The notes under the pieces are model-generated. The model had not been told where the DNA came from and ran no database searches. It worked only from the letters and a program-made list of their open reading frames with translations. From Betaproteobacteria bacterium (GTDB lineage: Bacteria > Pseudomonadota > Gammaproteobacteria > Burkholderiales > Eutrophovitaceae), in the NCBI GenBank assembly GCA_020346185.1, contig CP070775.1, positions 2,474,111-2,508,941 of the forward strand: a stretch of 34,831 bases of DNA, read 5' to 3'. Shown piece after piece: positions 5,764 through 15,546 of the stretch. Both the position numbers and the translations under genes were made by a program. The stretch's first letter is position 1, and every line of letters begins with the position of its first letter.

Positions 5764-8705
5764 GTCTGCGCAGCTTTGAGTGCACGGCGCAGGACCCGGG
5801 CCACGTGCAAGGGATTGCGGCCGGCCCCATCTCGAATCTGATGACGGCAACTGGTTCCATCGGCAATTACCAATACGTCGTCCGACGCCTTGTTGATCGC
5901 CGGTAGCAACGATTCCTGCGCCATGTTCATGCTGACCTCATAATGCTCCTTCTCGAAGCCGAAGCTGCCGGCCATGCCGCAGCAGCTCGATGGTATGGTT
6001 TGGACCTCCAATCCCGGTACCAGCGCCAGTACATCACGAATGTCCTGCATAAGAGCGAACGCCTTCTGATGGCAGTGGCCATGCAACACGGCTTGCTGTG
6101 CCAGGCTTGAGAATTCCAGATCAAACGTACCCACCTTGACTTCGTTGGCAATAAATTCTTCGAACATGAAGCTCTGTCTTGCTAACCGCTCGGCCTCATC
6201 GCCAAGGCCCATCACCAGATATTCGTCTCGCAGTGTCAACAGGCACGATGGCTCGAGCCCGACAACAGGGCAGTCACGCTCGGTATAAGGCCGCAACGCG
6301 GCAACGGTTCGCTTGGCTTCGTGGCGCGCCTGCTCGACCAGGCCGCAAGCGAGAAATGTCCGACCACAACAAAGTGGGCGCTTGCCATCGTCCGAACCGA
6401 GCAGGTGCACCACATAACCAGCCGCTTCGAGCACGAAGATGGCCGCATTCAGATTCTCGGGCTCGAACCAGCGATTGAATGTGTCAGCCAGCAACACCAC
6501 CTCCCGCGCATTGTCGTTTGCCGGTGGGGCGGGACGCACCAGCGAGCGCGTTGACCAGCGCGGCAGTCGGCGGTAGCGGCTGAAGCCGAAGACTTTCTCG
6601 ATGATCAGCGGCGCGGGAGAAAGCTCGGAGAAAAAATTCACGACCCTAGCAAACCGCGAGACTCTTGGCGCATAGCGCGGCAGCCAGGCAATGGCGCGTT
6701 GCCGCAGCGACAGGCCATGGCGCTGCGTGTAATGGTGAAGAAATTCTATTTTCATGCGTGCCATGTCGACACCCGTCGGACACTCTCGCTTGCAGCCCTT
6801 GCAACCGACACACAAGGACATAGTGTCATCCAATTCCTTCGAGGTGAGCGCATCGGCACCTAGCTGCCCGGACAGCGCCAGTCTCAGTGTATTGGCCCGC
6901 CCGCGCGTCAAATGCTGCTCGTCCAGCGTGGCACGATATGATGGGCACATCGTGCCAGCCTCGAACTTGCGACAGTGCCCGTTGTTGTTGCACATCTCGA
7001 CCGCCGGCCCGAATCCGCCCCACTCAGACCAGTCCAACACAGTCTCGATCGGCGCGGTCTGATAACCGGGCTTGTAACGGAACAATGTGCGGTCATCCAT
7101 GCGCGCAGGCTGCACGATCTTGCCCGGGTTCATGATGCCGCCCGGATCGAATAGCGCCTTGATCTCACCGAGCACCGCCGTCAAACGTGAGCCGATCATC
7201 GGTTCGATCCACTCCGAGCGCACCAAACCGTCACCGTGTTCACCCGAAAAAGCGGCGCCCTTGTATTGCTTGACCATGGCACAGGCTTCCTCAGCAATAG
7301 CACGCATTTTTTCTGCTCCATCGCGGCGCATGTCGAGAATAGGACGCACGTGCAACGTGCCCACCGAGGCATGCGCGTACCAGGTGCCGCGGGTGCCGTG
7401 TTTCTCAAAGATATCATTCAGACGATGCGTGTACTCGGCAAGGTTCTCCAACGGCACTGCGCAGTCTTCGACGAACGAGACCGGCTTGCCGTCGCCTTTC
7501 ATCGACATCATGATGTTCAGCCCGGCCTTGCGCACTTCCCACACCGCTTTTTGCAAACTGGCATCGGTGATCTCGACGACACCGAATCCAAGGCCTGCCA
7601 TCAGCTCGACCAACCGTTTCAGCTTGCTGATCTGTTCGTCGCGGTTCTCGCCGGCGAATTCGACCAACAGAATGGCATCCGGCTGGCCCTCAATAAACTC
7701 ACGCACGGTTGACTCGAACGCCGGGTTGTCGCGCGCGAGATCGATCATGGTGCGGTCAACGAGTTCGACAGCGTCCGGGTCGAGCGCGACGATTTGCTGC
7801 GCGCAGTCCATTGCCTGAAAGAAAGCAGGGAAGTGCACCACGCCGAGAACCTTGTGCGCGGGCAATCTCGCAAGCTGCAGTGTCAGGCGACGCGAAAACG
7901 CGAGCGTGCCCTCGGAGCCGACCAGTAAATGCGCCAGGTTATAGTCGCCGCCTGGATGCACCATATCGATGTTGTAACCCTGCACCCGCCGCAGTACAGT
8001 CGGCCAGCGTGCGGCAACTTCGTCGGCCTCGCGTTTCACGATGGCTTCGATACGGTTGACCAGATCGCGGTACCCTCGACCCTGGTCTTTTTCGCCGTCC
8101 CGTCCCAGCCGTAGTCTACTTCCATCAGCAAGGAAAGCATCTATCGCCGCTACGTTGTGCACCATGTTGCCGTATCGTATCGAACGGGCACCGCAGGAAT
8201 TGTTTCCTGCCATGCCGCCAATCGTGGCCTGCGCCGAAGTAGAAACGTCAACCGGAAACCACCATCCGTGTGGCCTTAGCAAGGCATTCAAATGATCGAG
8301 AACCACTCCCGGTTGCACGGTCACCGTGCCAGCCGGGATATCAACCTCGACGACGTTGTTCAGGTACTTCGAGCAATCAATGACCAGCGCGACGCCCACT
8401 GTCTGACCGCACTGCGAAGTGCCGGCACCGCGCGGCAAGACTGGAACACCGCGTTCAGCGGCAATCTGGATAGCGGCTCTCGCCGCGTCTTCATTCTTCG
8501 GCACCACAACGCCAACCGGCTCGAGCTGATAGATCGACGCATCGGTTGCGTAGCGGCCGCGCGAAAAGGCATCGAACAGGATCTCACCGTCAACGTGCGC
8601 GCGAAGCTGTTTGGCTAGTGGATAAGCGGCAAAATTGTGGCGCTGTTTAGGAAATTGGGCCGGCGCGTTCACTCGATCACGGATTTGTGGTTTTGACCCA
8701 ATCAT
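5760..8705 (-). CDS. FAD- and Fe-S-containing D-2-hydroxyacid dehydrogenase (YdiJ-like)
   Basis: The 981-residue protein combines an N-terminal FAD-binding oxidase of the GlcD/D-2-hydroxyglutarate dehydrogenase type with a C-terminal GlpC-like Fe-S part. The FAD loop PRGAGTSQCGQTVG is at about 91-104, and IGGMAGNNSCGARS is at about 162-175. Probable metal/substrate ligands are H445, H452 and the GEHGDG motif at 488-493. A first cysteine group lies at C572, C578 and C587; a full 4Fe-4S motif follows at C632, C635, C638 and C642. Two CCG-type segments (LCCGRTFLACG and SCCGMAGSFG) end the protein. It should oxidise a D-2-hydroxy acid, such as 2-hydroxyglutarate or lactate, and pass electrons to a membrane carrier. 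E. coli YdiJ has the same architecture and similar length (1018). Its stop overlaps the start of a three-helix membrane protein. The ATG at 8705 has only a weak ribosome site. Confidence 0.9.
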   Translation of the reverse strand: MIGSKPQIRDRVNAPAQFPKQRHNFAAYPLAKQLRAHVDGEILFDAFSRGRYATDASIYQLEPVGVVVPKNEDAARAAIQIAAERGVPVLPRGAGTSQCGQTVGVALVIDCSKYLNNVVEVDIPAGTVTVQPGVVLDHLNALLRPHGWWFPVDVSTSAQATIGGMAGNNSCGARSIRYGNMVHNVAAIDAFLADGSRLRLGRDGEKDQGRGYRDLVNRIEAIVKREADEVAARWPTVLRRVQGYNIDMVHPGGDYNLAHLLVGSEGTLAFSRRLTLQLARLPAHKVLGVVHFPAFFQAMDCAQQIVALDPDAVELVDRTMIDLARDNPAFESTVREFIEGQPDAILLVEFAGENRDEQISKLKRLVELMAGLGFGVVEITDASLQKAVWEVRKAGLNIMMSMKGDGKPVSFVEDCAVPLENLAEYTHRLNDIFEKHGTRGTWYAHASVGTLHVRPILDMRRDGAEKMRAIAEEACAMVKQYKGAAFSGEHGDGLVRSEWIEPMIGSRLTAVLGEIKALFDPGGIMNPGKIVQPARMDDRTLFRYKPGYQTAPIETVLDWSEWGGFGPAVEMCNNNGHCRKFEAGTMCPSYRATLDEQHLTRGRANTLRLALSGQLGADALTSKELDDTMSLCVGCKGCKRECPTGVDMARMKIEFLHHYTQRHGLSLRQRAIAWLPRYAPRVSRFARVVNFFSELSPAPLIIEKVFGFSRYRRLPRWSTRSLVRPAPPANDNAREVVLLADTFNRWFEPENLNAAIFVLEAAGYVVHLLGSDDGKRPLCCGRTFLACGLVEQARHEAKRTVAALRPYTERDCPVVGLEPSCLLTLRDEYLVMGLGDEAERLARQSFMFEEFIANEVKVGTFDLEFSSLAQQAVLHGHCHQKAFALMQDIRDVLALVPGLEVQTIPSSCCGMAGSFGFEKEHYEVSMNMAQESLLPAINKASDDVLVIADGTSCRHQIRDGAGRNPLHVARVLRRALKAAQT

Positions 8706-8753
8706 ACCGGAGGCGCCGCTGGAGTACCCTTCCGTAAGCCGCGCCCGGCGGTT

Positions 8754-8791
8754 AAGCAGCGCTGGAAGACGTGTGGTGCACGACGCTGCTT
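8754..8791. repeat. Inverted repeat between the sua5-type gene and the dehydrogenase gene
   Basis: AAGCAGCG (8754-8761) and CGCTGCTT (8784-8791) form perfect 8-base arms with a 22-base loop that contains its own small CGTG/CACG hairpin. A 10-base palindrome AAGGGCCCTT (8793-8802) adjoins it at the sua5-type stop codon. On the minus strand only TTAA follows, so it is a poor terminator. It may be a processing site or attenuator between two genes of one transcript. Confidence 0.4.
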
Positions 8792-8801
8792 CAAGGGCCC
8801 T

Positions 8802-9821
8802 TTAGGTACCAGTCGCGACCGCAGCAACCTCGAGGTCTTCGACCGAGCCACGCATCAGCCGGTCACGGATCGCCGTCCACTCAGGCGAATCCGGTACCGC
8901 CTCGGCAATGATCAGATGACAACCGGCGCCGTCGATTCTGCGCAGCAGCGAGTACAAATGATGTGCATAACCAGCGGCATCATCCGGTGCCACCTGCCAC
9001 AACGTAGTACGCGTGTGTTCCGGTCGACCCCGGCGCGCCAGGACTGCGACCGGTCCTTGCGCGGATTCACGGCGCAGCACCTCCTCGAGATTGTCAGCGG
9101 ACACCACCTTCAAAGGCGTCCGTGGCGCGTAATGGGAGGGCAGTGTCCCGGAGACACGTGGTGATGACGCGGTCGGCGCAACCACCTCTGATTGCAGGGC
9201 TTCGCCGATCTGGTCGGCCGTGACCGCCCCGGGACGGAGAACAACGGCCTGCGAATTGCGAAAAGCGACAATCGTCGATTCGATGCCGACCGGGCAGTCG
9301 CCCCCGTCGAGGATGAAATCGACGGCATCGCCCAGTTCTTCGCGGACATGAACCGCGCTGGTCGGTGACAATCGGCCAAACCGGTTTGCCGAGGGCGCAG
9401 CGAGTGCGCCCTCGAACGCCATCAACAGGCGGCGCGCTACCGGATGCGAGGGTACCCGCAGCGCAATAGTGTTTTGACCACCAGTCAGTTCCCTTGGCAC
9501 ATGCGCGGCCCGCGGCAACACCATGGTGAGCGGGCCCGGCCAGAACGTTTCGGCCAGCAACCACGCCTCACGCGGGACGACACTGGCCCAGTGCTTCAGT
9601 GCTTCCGTGTCGGCTAAGTGAACAATCAGCGGGTGGTTGACAGGCCTTTGCTTGGCCGCAAAGACCTTACGGATTGCCGATACATTTGAGGCGTCAGCGC
9701 CCAGTCCGTATACCGTCTCAGTCGGAAAGGCAACGAGATTACCGGCGCGTAGGACTGCTACGGCACGTTCGATCTGTTCGTCTGTTGGGTCCATTTGCTC
9801 GAGCATCGGCTGGTAATCCAA
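8802..9821 (-). CDS. sua5: L-threonylcarbamoyladenylate synthase, Sua5 type
   Basis: The 339-residue protein makes threonylcarbamoyl-AMP from threonine, bicarbonate and ATP for the t6A37 modification of ANN-decoding tRNAs. The YrdC domain fills about residues 13-205: FPTETVYGLGADA, KQRPVNHPLIVHL with the K-x-R nucleotide/threonine site, FWPGPLTMVL, IALRVPSHPVARRLL and APSANRFGRLSPT. A linker with SGTLPSHYAPRTPL and the C-terminal Sua5 domain follow, which separates it from the short TsaC form. The likely start is the TTG at 9821, preceded by GGGGTGAG; ATGs at codons 6 and 10 are alternatives and none changes the domain. It lies 76 bases after purC on the same strand. Confidence 0.93.
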   Translation of the reverse strand: MDYQPMLEQMDPTDEQIERAVAVLRAGNLVAFPTETVYGLGADASNVSAIRKVFAAKQRPVNHPLIVHLADTEALKHWASVVPREAWLLAETFWPGPLTMVLPRAAHVPRELTGGQNTIALRVPSHPVARRLLMAFEGALAAPSANRFGRLSPTSAVHVREELGDAVDFILDGGDCPVGIESTIVAFRNSQAVVLRPGAVTADQIGEALQSEVVAPTASSPRVSGTLPSHYAPRTPLKVVSADNLEEVLRRESAQGPVAVLARRGRPEHTRTTLWQVAPDDAAGYAHHLYSLLRRIDGAGCHLIIAEAVPDSPEWTAIRDRLMRGSVEDLEVAAVATGT

Positions 9822-9897
9822 TTAGCATCTCACCCCTGTCAGCGGTGCGCCATAGCGGAGATTTTGGCATGGCTCCGGGATTTGGCCTAGCCTCGCT

Positions 9898-10782
9898 TCA
9901 TTCAGTCAGCAATCGTAACGCCTGTTCATACTTGGCCGCTGTCCTGGCAAGGATGTGGTCGGGCAAGGCTGGCGCCGGTGGCTGCTTGTTCCAGTTCCGC
10001 GATTCCAGCCAGTCACGTACAAACTGCTTGTCAAACGACGGCGGGCTGGAACCAACTCGATATTGGTCACGCGGCCAGAAGCGCGACGAATCGGAGGTCA
10101 GCACTTCATCGATTAGATAAAGCATACCCGCCTTGTCTACACCAAATTCGAATTTGGTGTCGGCGATGATGATGCCGCGCCCCGCGGCATATTCCGCACC
10201 TTCACTGTAGAGCTGTAGCGCCTTAACGCGAATCTGCTCGGCGCGTTCAGCGCCGAGCAGATTCTCGACTTCCCGGAAGCCAATATTTACGTCGTGGTCA
10301 CCGACGGCAGCCTTGGTCGAAGGAGTGAATATTGGCTCTGGCAGCTTCTCCGCCTCGCGAAGACCAACGGGCAAGGCAATACCGCAGATAGCCTGCGTTT
10401 TCTGATACTCCTTCCAACCGGACCCGGCAAGGTACCCGCGTACAATTGCTTCAACCGGCAGCGGCTCGAGGCGTCGCACCACCATCGAGCGGCCGGCTAC
10501 CTGATCGGCTTCATGAGCGGCGACAACCGATTCTGGCGCGATATCGAGCAGGTGGTTCGGAATGATGTGCGCCAAGCTCCGGAACCAAAACAGCGACATC
10601 GCGGTGAGCACGCGGCCCTTGCCCGGAACCGGTGTTGGCAAAATCACATCAAATGCGGACAGACGGTCGGTCTGAATCACCAGCAAGCGATCAGAGTCGA
10701 CCTCATAGATATCGCGCACCTTGCCACGATAGAGAAACGGCAGTGACGTGAGATTGGTTTCCAGAATCGGCGCGGGCGGCAT
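9898..10782 (-). CDS. purC: Phosphoribosylaminoimidazole-succinocarboxamide synthase
   Basis: The 294-residue enzyme joins aspartate to CAIR with ATP to give SAICAR in purine synthesis. Signatures are [11 protein letters not shown] near the N-terminus, [45 protein letters not shown], and [11 protein letters not shown], followed by [15 protein letters not shown]. The size is that of the longer SAICAR synthetase class. The frame stays open far upstream into purK, but family alignment and GAGGTG eight bases ahead support the ATG at 10782-10780. That places it 17 bases after the purK stop, and it closes a purE-purK-purC set. These three cover consecutive steps from AIR to SAICAR. Confidence 0.95.
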   Translation of the reverse strand: MPPAPILETNLTSLPFLYRGKVRDIYEVDSDRLLVIQTDRLSAFDVILPTPVPGKGRVLTAMSLFWFRSLAHIIPNHLLDIAPESVVAAHEADQVAGRSMVVRRLEPLPVEAIVRGYLAGSGWKEYQKTQAICGIALPVGLREAEKLPEPIFTPSTKAAVGDHDVNIGFREVENLLGAERAEQIRVKALQLYSEGAEYAAGRGIIIADTKFEFGVDKAGMLYLIDEVLTSDSSRFWPRDQYRVGSSPPSFDKQFVRDWLESRNWNKQPPAPALPDHILARTAAKYEQALRLLTE

Positions 10783-10799
10783 GACAATGGCACCTCGAC

Positions 10800-11957
10800 T
10801 CAGGCCGAACGCGGCTCGCTCTTGCCCGCATCGGCAGTCAGAGCCGACTTGATCTGCAATGCGCCATTGAGCGCGGCATCGGTCTGCTGCGACAACACCG
10901 TAACATGGCCCATCTTGCGGCCTGGCCGCGGCTCGCTCTTGCCGTAAAGATGCAGTTTTGCGCCACCATTGCGCAGCACCCTCTCCCAACGCGGTTCACC
11001 GTTCGCCCACAAGTCGCCCAACAGGTTGAGCATCGCTGCAGCCACGTGCATCGAGGTATCGCCAAGCGGCAACGAACACATGACACGTACTTGTTGTTCA
11101 AACTGCGACGTAACGCAGGCATCGATGCTGTAGTGGCCACTATTGTGCGGGCGCGGCGCAATTTCGTTGACCAACAACCGCCCGTTATCGAGTACGAAAT
11201 ATTCGACGCATAGCACACCCCGGTAGTCGAGCTTGTTGGCCAGGTCTATTGCCAACTGGCGCGCTTCGTTGGCAACATGGGATGCAACCCGCGCCGGGGC
11301 AATCGAGACATCAAGGATGCCATGCGCATGTTGATTTTCTGCCACCGGGAAGGTGACAACGGCATCGTCGAAACCGCGCACCACAACCACCGATAGTTCT
11401 TTGTGCAGGGCAAGAAACTTCTCCAAGACACAGGACTCTCCGCGTAAGGTGTGAAAAGCATCTCTCAACTCGTCGCGCGAGCTGACACGGATTTGGCCTT
11501 TGCCGTCGTAGCCGAAGCGGCTGACTTTTAGAACACCTGGCAGCAGCGAATCAATCTCTCTCGCGTGCAGATCTGACTCGGACTGAATGACGGCGAACGG
11601 TGCTGTTGCGAACCCTTGATCACGTAGAAACAGCTTTTCACGAATGCGATCCTGGGCAACGGCGACGCTGCTTGCAGCCGGGCTGACCACGCATTTCTCC
11701 GACAATCTCTGCAGGCTCTCCGAAGGTACATTCTCGAACTCGGTCGTGGCAGCGGAACAGCGCAAGGCGATTTCAGTGAGCGCCTTCGCGTCGGTGTACT
11801 CGGCCTGCAAATGAGCATCAGCAACCGTGCCGGCCGGGCTGTTACTGCCGGGATCGAGTACCAATACCTTGTAGCCCATGCTCTGTGCAGCCATAGTGAA
11901 CATGCGCCCAAGCTGGCCACCGCCAAGTAATCCCAGCCATGTCCCCGGCGCGATCAT
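10800..11957 (-). CDS. purK: N5-carboxyaminoimidazole ribonucleotide synthase
   Basis: The 385-residue ATP-grasp enzyme uses ATP and bicarbonate to carboxylate AIR to N5-CAIR. It opens with the nucleotide-binding [12 protein letters not shown], and has [14 protein letters not shown], then [12 protein letters not shown], the ATP-binding [17 protein letters not shown], and the metal site [13 protein letters not shown]. Length is normal for the family. Its ATG overlaps the purE stop by four bases, so the two are translationally coupled, as expected for enzymes that hand over the unstable N5-CAIR. A short Ser/Lys/Arg-rich tail ends the protein. Confidence 0.96.
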   Translation of the reverse strand: MIAPGTWLGLLGGGQLGRMFTMAAQSMGYKVLVLDPGSNSPAGTVADAHLQAEYTDAKALTEIALRCSAATTEFENVPSESLQRLSEKCVVSPAASSVAVAQDRIREKLFLRDQGFATAPFAVIQSESDLHAREIDSLLPGVLKVSRFGYDGKGQIRVSSRDELRDAFHTLRGESCVLEKFLALHKELSVVVVRGFDDAVVTFPVAENQHAHGILDVSIAPARVASHVANEARQLAIDLANKLDYRGVLCVEYFVLDNGRLLVNEIAPRPHNSGHYSIDACVTSQFEQQVRVMCSLPLGDTSMHVAAAMLNLLGDLWANGEPRWERVLRNGGAKLHLYGKSEPRPGRKMGHVTVLSQQTDAALNGALQIKSALTADAGKSEPRSA

Positions 11958-12517
11958 TTGCGCGCCGATTTCTTGAGACCGGATTGCCTCGGACCCGACG
12001 CCGCCTTCTTCACTTTAGGCAACTGCATCGCCTTGACTTTGGCGCGCTGCCGCGAACGGAAGGCGGACAGCTTTCGAGCCAGTGTCGAATCTGCGTGCGC
12101 CAGCACAGAGACGGCAAACAATGCCGCGTTTGCTGCACCCGCTTCGCCAACGGCGAAAGTGGCAACGGGAATGCCGCGCGGCATCTGCGCAATCGACAAG
12201 AGCGAATCCAGGCCGCGTAGCGCTCTCGATGTCACTGGCACGCCAAGCACCGGTACTGTGGTCTTCGAGGCAATCATCCCTGGAAGATGCGCTGCTCCGC
12301 CCGCGCCGGCAATTACTATCCGCAACCCGCGCGCGGCAGCGCCCTCGGCATAGAGAAACATTTCATCCGGCGTGCGGTGAGCGGATACGACGCGCGCTTC
12401 GTACGGTACTTTGAACTCATCCAGAACCAATGCCGCGTGCTGCATCACACCCCAGTCGCTATTGCTACCCATCACCAAGCCAACCACAGGCGATTTCGGT
12501 TTCGTCTTTCGATTCAT
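11954..12517 (-). CDS. purE: N5-carboxyaminoimidazole ribonucleotide mutase
   Basis: The 187-residue class I PurE converts N5-CAIR to CAIR. Visible signatures are [26 protein letters not shown] (with the catalytic histidine), and [15 protein letters not shown], then [20 protein letters not shown] and [13 protein letters not shown]. The typical domain ends near residue 165. The last twenty or so residues form an extra tail rich in lysine, arginine and serine that most PurE proteins lack. The start ATG at 12517 has only a weak ribosome site. The stop overlaps the purK start as ATGA. Presence of PurK confirms the bacterial two-step route and this assignment. Confidence 0.96.
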   Translation of the reverse strand: MNRKTKPKSPVVGLVMGSNSDWGVMQHAALVLDEFKVPYEARVVSAHRTPDEMFLYAEGAAARGLRIVIAGAGGAAHLPGMIASKTTVPVLGVPVTSRALRGLDSLLSIAQMPRGIPVATFAVGEAGAANAALFAVSVLAHADSTLARKLSAFRSRQRAKVKAMQLPKVKKAASGPRQSGLKKSARK

Positions 12518-12564
12518 CTCGCAAACATCTTTTGTCGCGTTTCATGTGCACGCGCTGGTGTGTT

Positions 12565-13005
12565 TCACTCCTTGCCGAAGTTGGGCAGGTTGGAACTCTG
12601 GCGCGTTCCGTCTTCCCGGTAAGGGTAGCGAACATGGCCATAGCGGATCAGCAGTACTGCGCCGGCAATCAGCAGTATCGAGGTCGCAACCCCTATCAAA
12701 TGCCACACATCGAGCTCCTTGACATCGAGTATGACGTAACGCGCAAGCGCAACCATCGCGATGTAGAGGGGAAAGCGTACCGGCAGTTTTCCCGAGTTGT
12801 AGTACAAGCCAACCATGGTCAGCACCTCCAGATAAAGGAACATCAGCAGCAAATCGGCGAGGGTCACCTTCTCATTGTTGACCATCAGCATGACTTCCTG
12901 GTAGCCGGCGACGACCGTCGCAATGGCTATCACCATCAGCCCGAGGTTTTCTAGGACTTCGAGTGCGTACTGTGCGTACCTGGCGACGCGTGTTTTAGTT
13001 GGCAT
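12565..13005 (-). CDS. psiE: PsiE family membrane protein (phosphate-starvation-inducible type)
   Basis: The 146-residue protein matches the PsiE family: four predicted membrane helices at about 18-37 (ENLGLMVIAIATVVAGYQEV), 48-69 (LADLLLMFLYLEVLTMVGLYY), 75-95 (VRFPLYIAMVALARYVIL) and 100-122 (DVWHLIGVATSILLIAGAVLLI). Characteristic are the EVLENLGL start, FLYLEVLTMVGLYY and LPVRFPLYIAMVALARYVILD. Its function is not known in any organism; E. coli psiE is induced under phosphate starvation. The ATG lies six bases after the fba stop, so it is surely cotranscribed with glycolytic genes, an unexpected partner set. The symbol indicates family membership, not shown regulation. Confidence 0.85.
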   Translation of the reverse strand: MPTKTRVARYAQYALEVLENLGLMVIAIATVVAGYQEVMLMVNNEKVTLADLLLMFLYLEVLTMVGLYYNSGKLPVRFPLYIAMVALARYVILDVKELDVWHLIGVATSILLIAGAVLLIRYGHVRYPYREDGTRQSSNLPNFGKE

Positions 13006-13011
13006 TTTCAG

Positions 13012-14076
13012 TCAGGCGGCGAGAGTCTTGTATTGGCCACTGGCATAGCGTTCGGCGATCGCTTCCATTGGTACAGGTTTGATCTTTCCAGCGTTGCCGG
13101 CAGTGCCAAATGCTTCGAAGCGTGCCTTGCAGATCGATTTCGCGGCCAGCATCGCTGGCTTGAGATACTTGCGCGGATCGAACTCGCTTTTGTCATCATT
13201 AAAGGCACGGCGAATGGCCCCGGTCATGGCAAGGCGGATATCGGTATCAATATTAATCTTGCGCACCCCGTGTTTGATGCCGTCCTGGATCTCCTCAACT
13301 GGCACACCATAGGTTTCTTTCATCTCGCCACCGTTGTCGCGGATAACCGCGAGCCAATCCTGCGGCACGCTCGACGAACCGTGCATTACCAGATGGGTAT
13401 TGGGAATCCTTGCATTGATTTCCTTGATCCGTTGAATAGCGAGGATGTCACCGGTGGGCTTGCGCGTAAATTTGTAGGCTCCGTGTGAAGTGCCGATGGC
13501 GATGGCCAACGCATCGACCCCCGTTTGGCGAACAAAGTCAGCGGCCTGGTCAGGATCGGTTAGCAACATGTCGTGGGTCAGCGCACCCTCGGCACCCGAA
13601 CCATCTTCCTTGCCAGCGGTCATGGTCTCCAGAGAGCCGAGACACCCGAGTTCGCCTTCGACCGACACACCAACCGGATGCGCCATTTCAACCACGCGGC
13701 GCGTGACTTCAACGTTGTACTCGAAAGACGCCGGTGTCTTCATGTCTTCCTCGAGAGACCCGTCCATCATGACACTGGAAAATCCCGATCGGATAGAGCG
13801 CTGACACACTGCTGGTGATGCGCCATGGTCCTGATGCATGACAACGGGTATATCGGGAAACTCCTCGATCGCAGCAAGGATCAAATGACGCAGAAACGGC
13901 TCCCCGGCGTACTTGCGGGCACCTGCCGAGGCCTGCATGATTACCGGGCTGGCGGTTTCGGCAGCTGCCTGCATGATTGCTTGCACCTGTTCGAGATTAT
14001 TGACATTGAATGCCGGCACTCCATAACCGTATTCAGCCGCATGATCGAGAAGCTGTCGCATCGACACGATCGCCAT
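13012..14076 (-). CDS. fba: Fructose-bisphosphate aldolase, class II (Calvin-cycle subtype)
   Basis: The 354-residue zinc aldolase splits fructose-1,6-bisphosphate, and in the reverse direction joins triose phosphates; the cbbA subtype also makes sedoheptulose bisphosphate. The active-site HQDHG is at residues 81-85, with the catalytic aspartate D83 and zinc ligand H84. Further signatures are [34 protein letters not shown] and [10 protein letters not shown], then [10 protein letters not shown]. Length and the long insert with [15 protein letters not shown] fit the proteobacterial Calvin-cycle type. GGGAGG lies about eleven bases before the ATG. It follows pyk by 28 bases and precedes the psiE-like gene by six. 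Confidence 0.96.
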   Translation of the reverse strand: MAIVSMRQLLDHAAEYGYGVPAFNVNNLEQVQAIMQAAAETASPVIMQASAGARKYAGEPFLRHLILAAIEEFPDIPVVMHQDHGASPAVCQRSIRSGFSSVMMDGSLEEDMKTPASFEYNVEVTRRVVEMAHPVGVSVEGELGCLGSLETMTAGKEDGSGAEGALTHDMLLTDPDQAADFVRQTGVDALAIAIGTSHGAYKFTRKPTGDILAIQRIKEINARIPNTHLVMHGSSSVPQDWLAVIRDNGGEMKETYGVPVEEIQDGIKHGVRKINIDTDIRLAMTGAIRRAFNDDKSEFDPRKYLKPAMLAAKSICKARFEAFGTAGNAGKIKPVPMEAIAERYASGQYKTLAA

Positions 14077-14104
14077 CGTTCAAATACCTCCCTGTTGAGA
14101 TTTC

Positions 14105-15538
14105 CTAGGGGCGACGTGCTTCGCCCACTTTCACTATTTTCATGGTGTTGGTGCCACCACTGGTTCCGATCGGCTCGCCAAAAGTAACAACAATCAGATC
14201 TCCATTGACAACCACACCCGCATCAACCAGTTCATGTTCCGCTTCTTCGAGCATTTTGCCCAGTTCATGACCTTGATACCTAATCATCAACGGAAACACG
14301 TCGCGATACAGACTTAGGCGATAACGGGTGGTGATCTCCGGGGTCAGCGCGTAAATCGGTACACCCGAATTGAGTCGAGATATCCACAAAGCGGTCGAAC
14401 CGGACTGGGTCAAGGCAGCGATCGCCTTGACCTTGAGGTGATGCGCTGTAAATAAGGCAGCCATGGCGATCGACTGATCGACACGAGTGAACACCCGGTT
14501 GAGAAACTCCCGATCAAGGGTTACTTCGTCAGACTTTTCCGCTTCGAGACAGATTCGAGACATCGCTTCGACCGTTTCAGCCGGGTACGCTCCAGTGGCC
14601 GTTTCCGCGGAAAGCATCACTGCGTCGGTGCCGTCTAGCACGGCATTGGCGACATCGGAAACTTCGGCGCGCGTTGGCACCGGGCTGGTGATCATGGATT
14701 CCATCATCTGCGTGGCAGTAATGGTCAATTTGTTTCGCTCACGTGCGGTTCGAATGAGTTTTTTTTGCAAGGCCGGCACCGCTGCATCTCCGACTTCAAC
14801 GGCAAGATCACCCCGCGCCACCATGATCCCATCGCTTGCGCTGAGCAAATCGTCCATCGCGTCAACTGCTTCAGCGCGTTCCATTTTCGCAATGATAATG
14901 GCATGGCCGCCGGCCGCGCGCATCAACTCGCGCGCCATGTACATATCGGCACCAGACTTGGGAAAAGAGACCGCGATGAAATCGGCTTTCATTTCAACCG
15001 CGGTCTTGATATCTTGCATGTCCTTGGCGGTAAGCGCGGAGGCCGTGAGTCCGCCCCCCTTCCGATTGATACCCTTGTTGTTCGATAATTCGCCGCCGAC
15101 CCGTACATTGGTGTGGATCTCCGATCCGCTAACCTGTCGCACGTCCAAGACCAGCCGTCCGTCATCGAGTAGCAAAACGTCGCCAGAGCGTACATCCTTG
15201 GTCAAGCCACGGTAATCGAGACCAACGCGCTCCTGGCTGCCCATCGCGCATTCCGCATCAAGAATAAACCCATCGCCTTTTTTCAGAACCACCTTGCCAT
15301 TCTCGAACCTGCCGATGCGAATCTTCGGCCCCTGCAAATCGCACATCAACCCGATGCTGCGTCCGGCCTCGTGCGCCACCTCTCGCACTAACGCAGCTCT
15401 GGCGAGATGTTCCTCGCGGCTACCGTGGGAAAAATTCATTCTCACGACATCGATACCTGCGGCCACCATCCGCCCGATGACCTCCCTGCTACTCGATGCC
15501 GGGCCAAGCGTGGCGACGATCTTGGTGCTGCGTTGCAC
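14105..15538 (-). CDS. pyk: Pyruvate kinase
   Basis: The 477-residue enzyme transfers phosphate from phosphoenolpyruvate to ADP. It begins at once with the conserved RSTKIVATLGPAS, which makes the GTG at 15538-15536 the only sensible start, although no clear ribosome site precedes it. Other signatures are VRMNFSHGS, CDLQGPKIR, the catalytic lysine in IIAKMERAEAVD, and GIMVARGDLAVEVG, then TATQMMESM and DGTDAVMLSAETATGAYP. The allosteric C-terminal domain is complete. It starts eight bases after the pgk stop, so translation probably depends on ribosomes arriving from pgk. It could be called PykA or PykF type; I leave that open. Confidence 0.96.
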   Translation of the reverse strand: MQRSTKIVATLGPASSSREVIGRMVAAGIDVVRMNFSHGSREEHLARAALVREVAHEAGRSIGLMCDLQGPKIRIGRFENGKVVLKKGDGFILDAECAMGSQERVGLDYRGLTKDVRSGDVLLLDDGRLVLDVRQVSGSEIHTNVRVGGELSNNKGINRKGGGLTASALTAKDMQDIKTAVEMKADFIAVSFPKSGADMYMARELMRAAGGHAIIIAKMERAEAVDAMDDLLSASDGIMVARGDLAVEVGDAAVPALQKKLIRTARERNKLTITATQMMESMITSPVPTRAEVSDVANAVLDGTDAVMLSAETATGAYPAETVEAMSRICLEAEKSDEVTLDREFLNRVFTRVDQSIAMAALFTAHHLKVKAIAALTQSGSTALWISRLNSGVPIYALTPEITTRYRLSLYRDVFPLMIRYQGHELGKMLEEAEHELVDAGVVVNGDLIVVTFGEPIGTSGGTNTMKIVKVGEARRP

Positions 15539-15546
15539 GGGGTCGT

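Noticed and set aside
7087..7818. A 243-codon open frame antisense to the FAD/Fe-S dehydrogenase
   Set aside because: The opposite strand encodes clear FAD-domain motifs; the antisense product is Ser/Arg/Pro-rich without family features.
10783..10989. N-terminal extension of purC into purK
   Set aside because: The 69 extra residues overlap purK and have no PurC counterpart; the ATG at 10782 has a good ribosome site.
14487..15215. A 242-codon open frame antisense to pyk
   Set aside because: Shadow of the pyruvate kinase reading frame; no ribosome site or domain.
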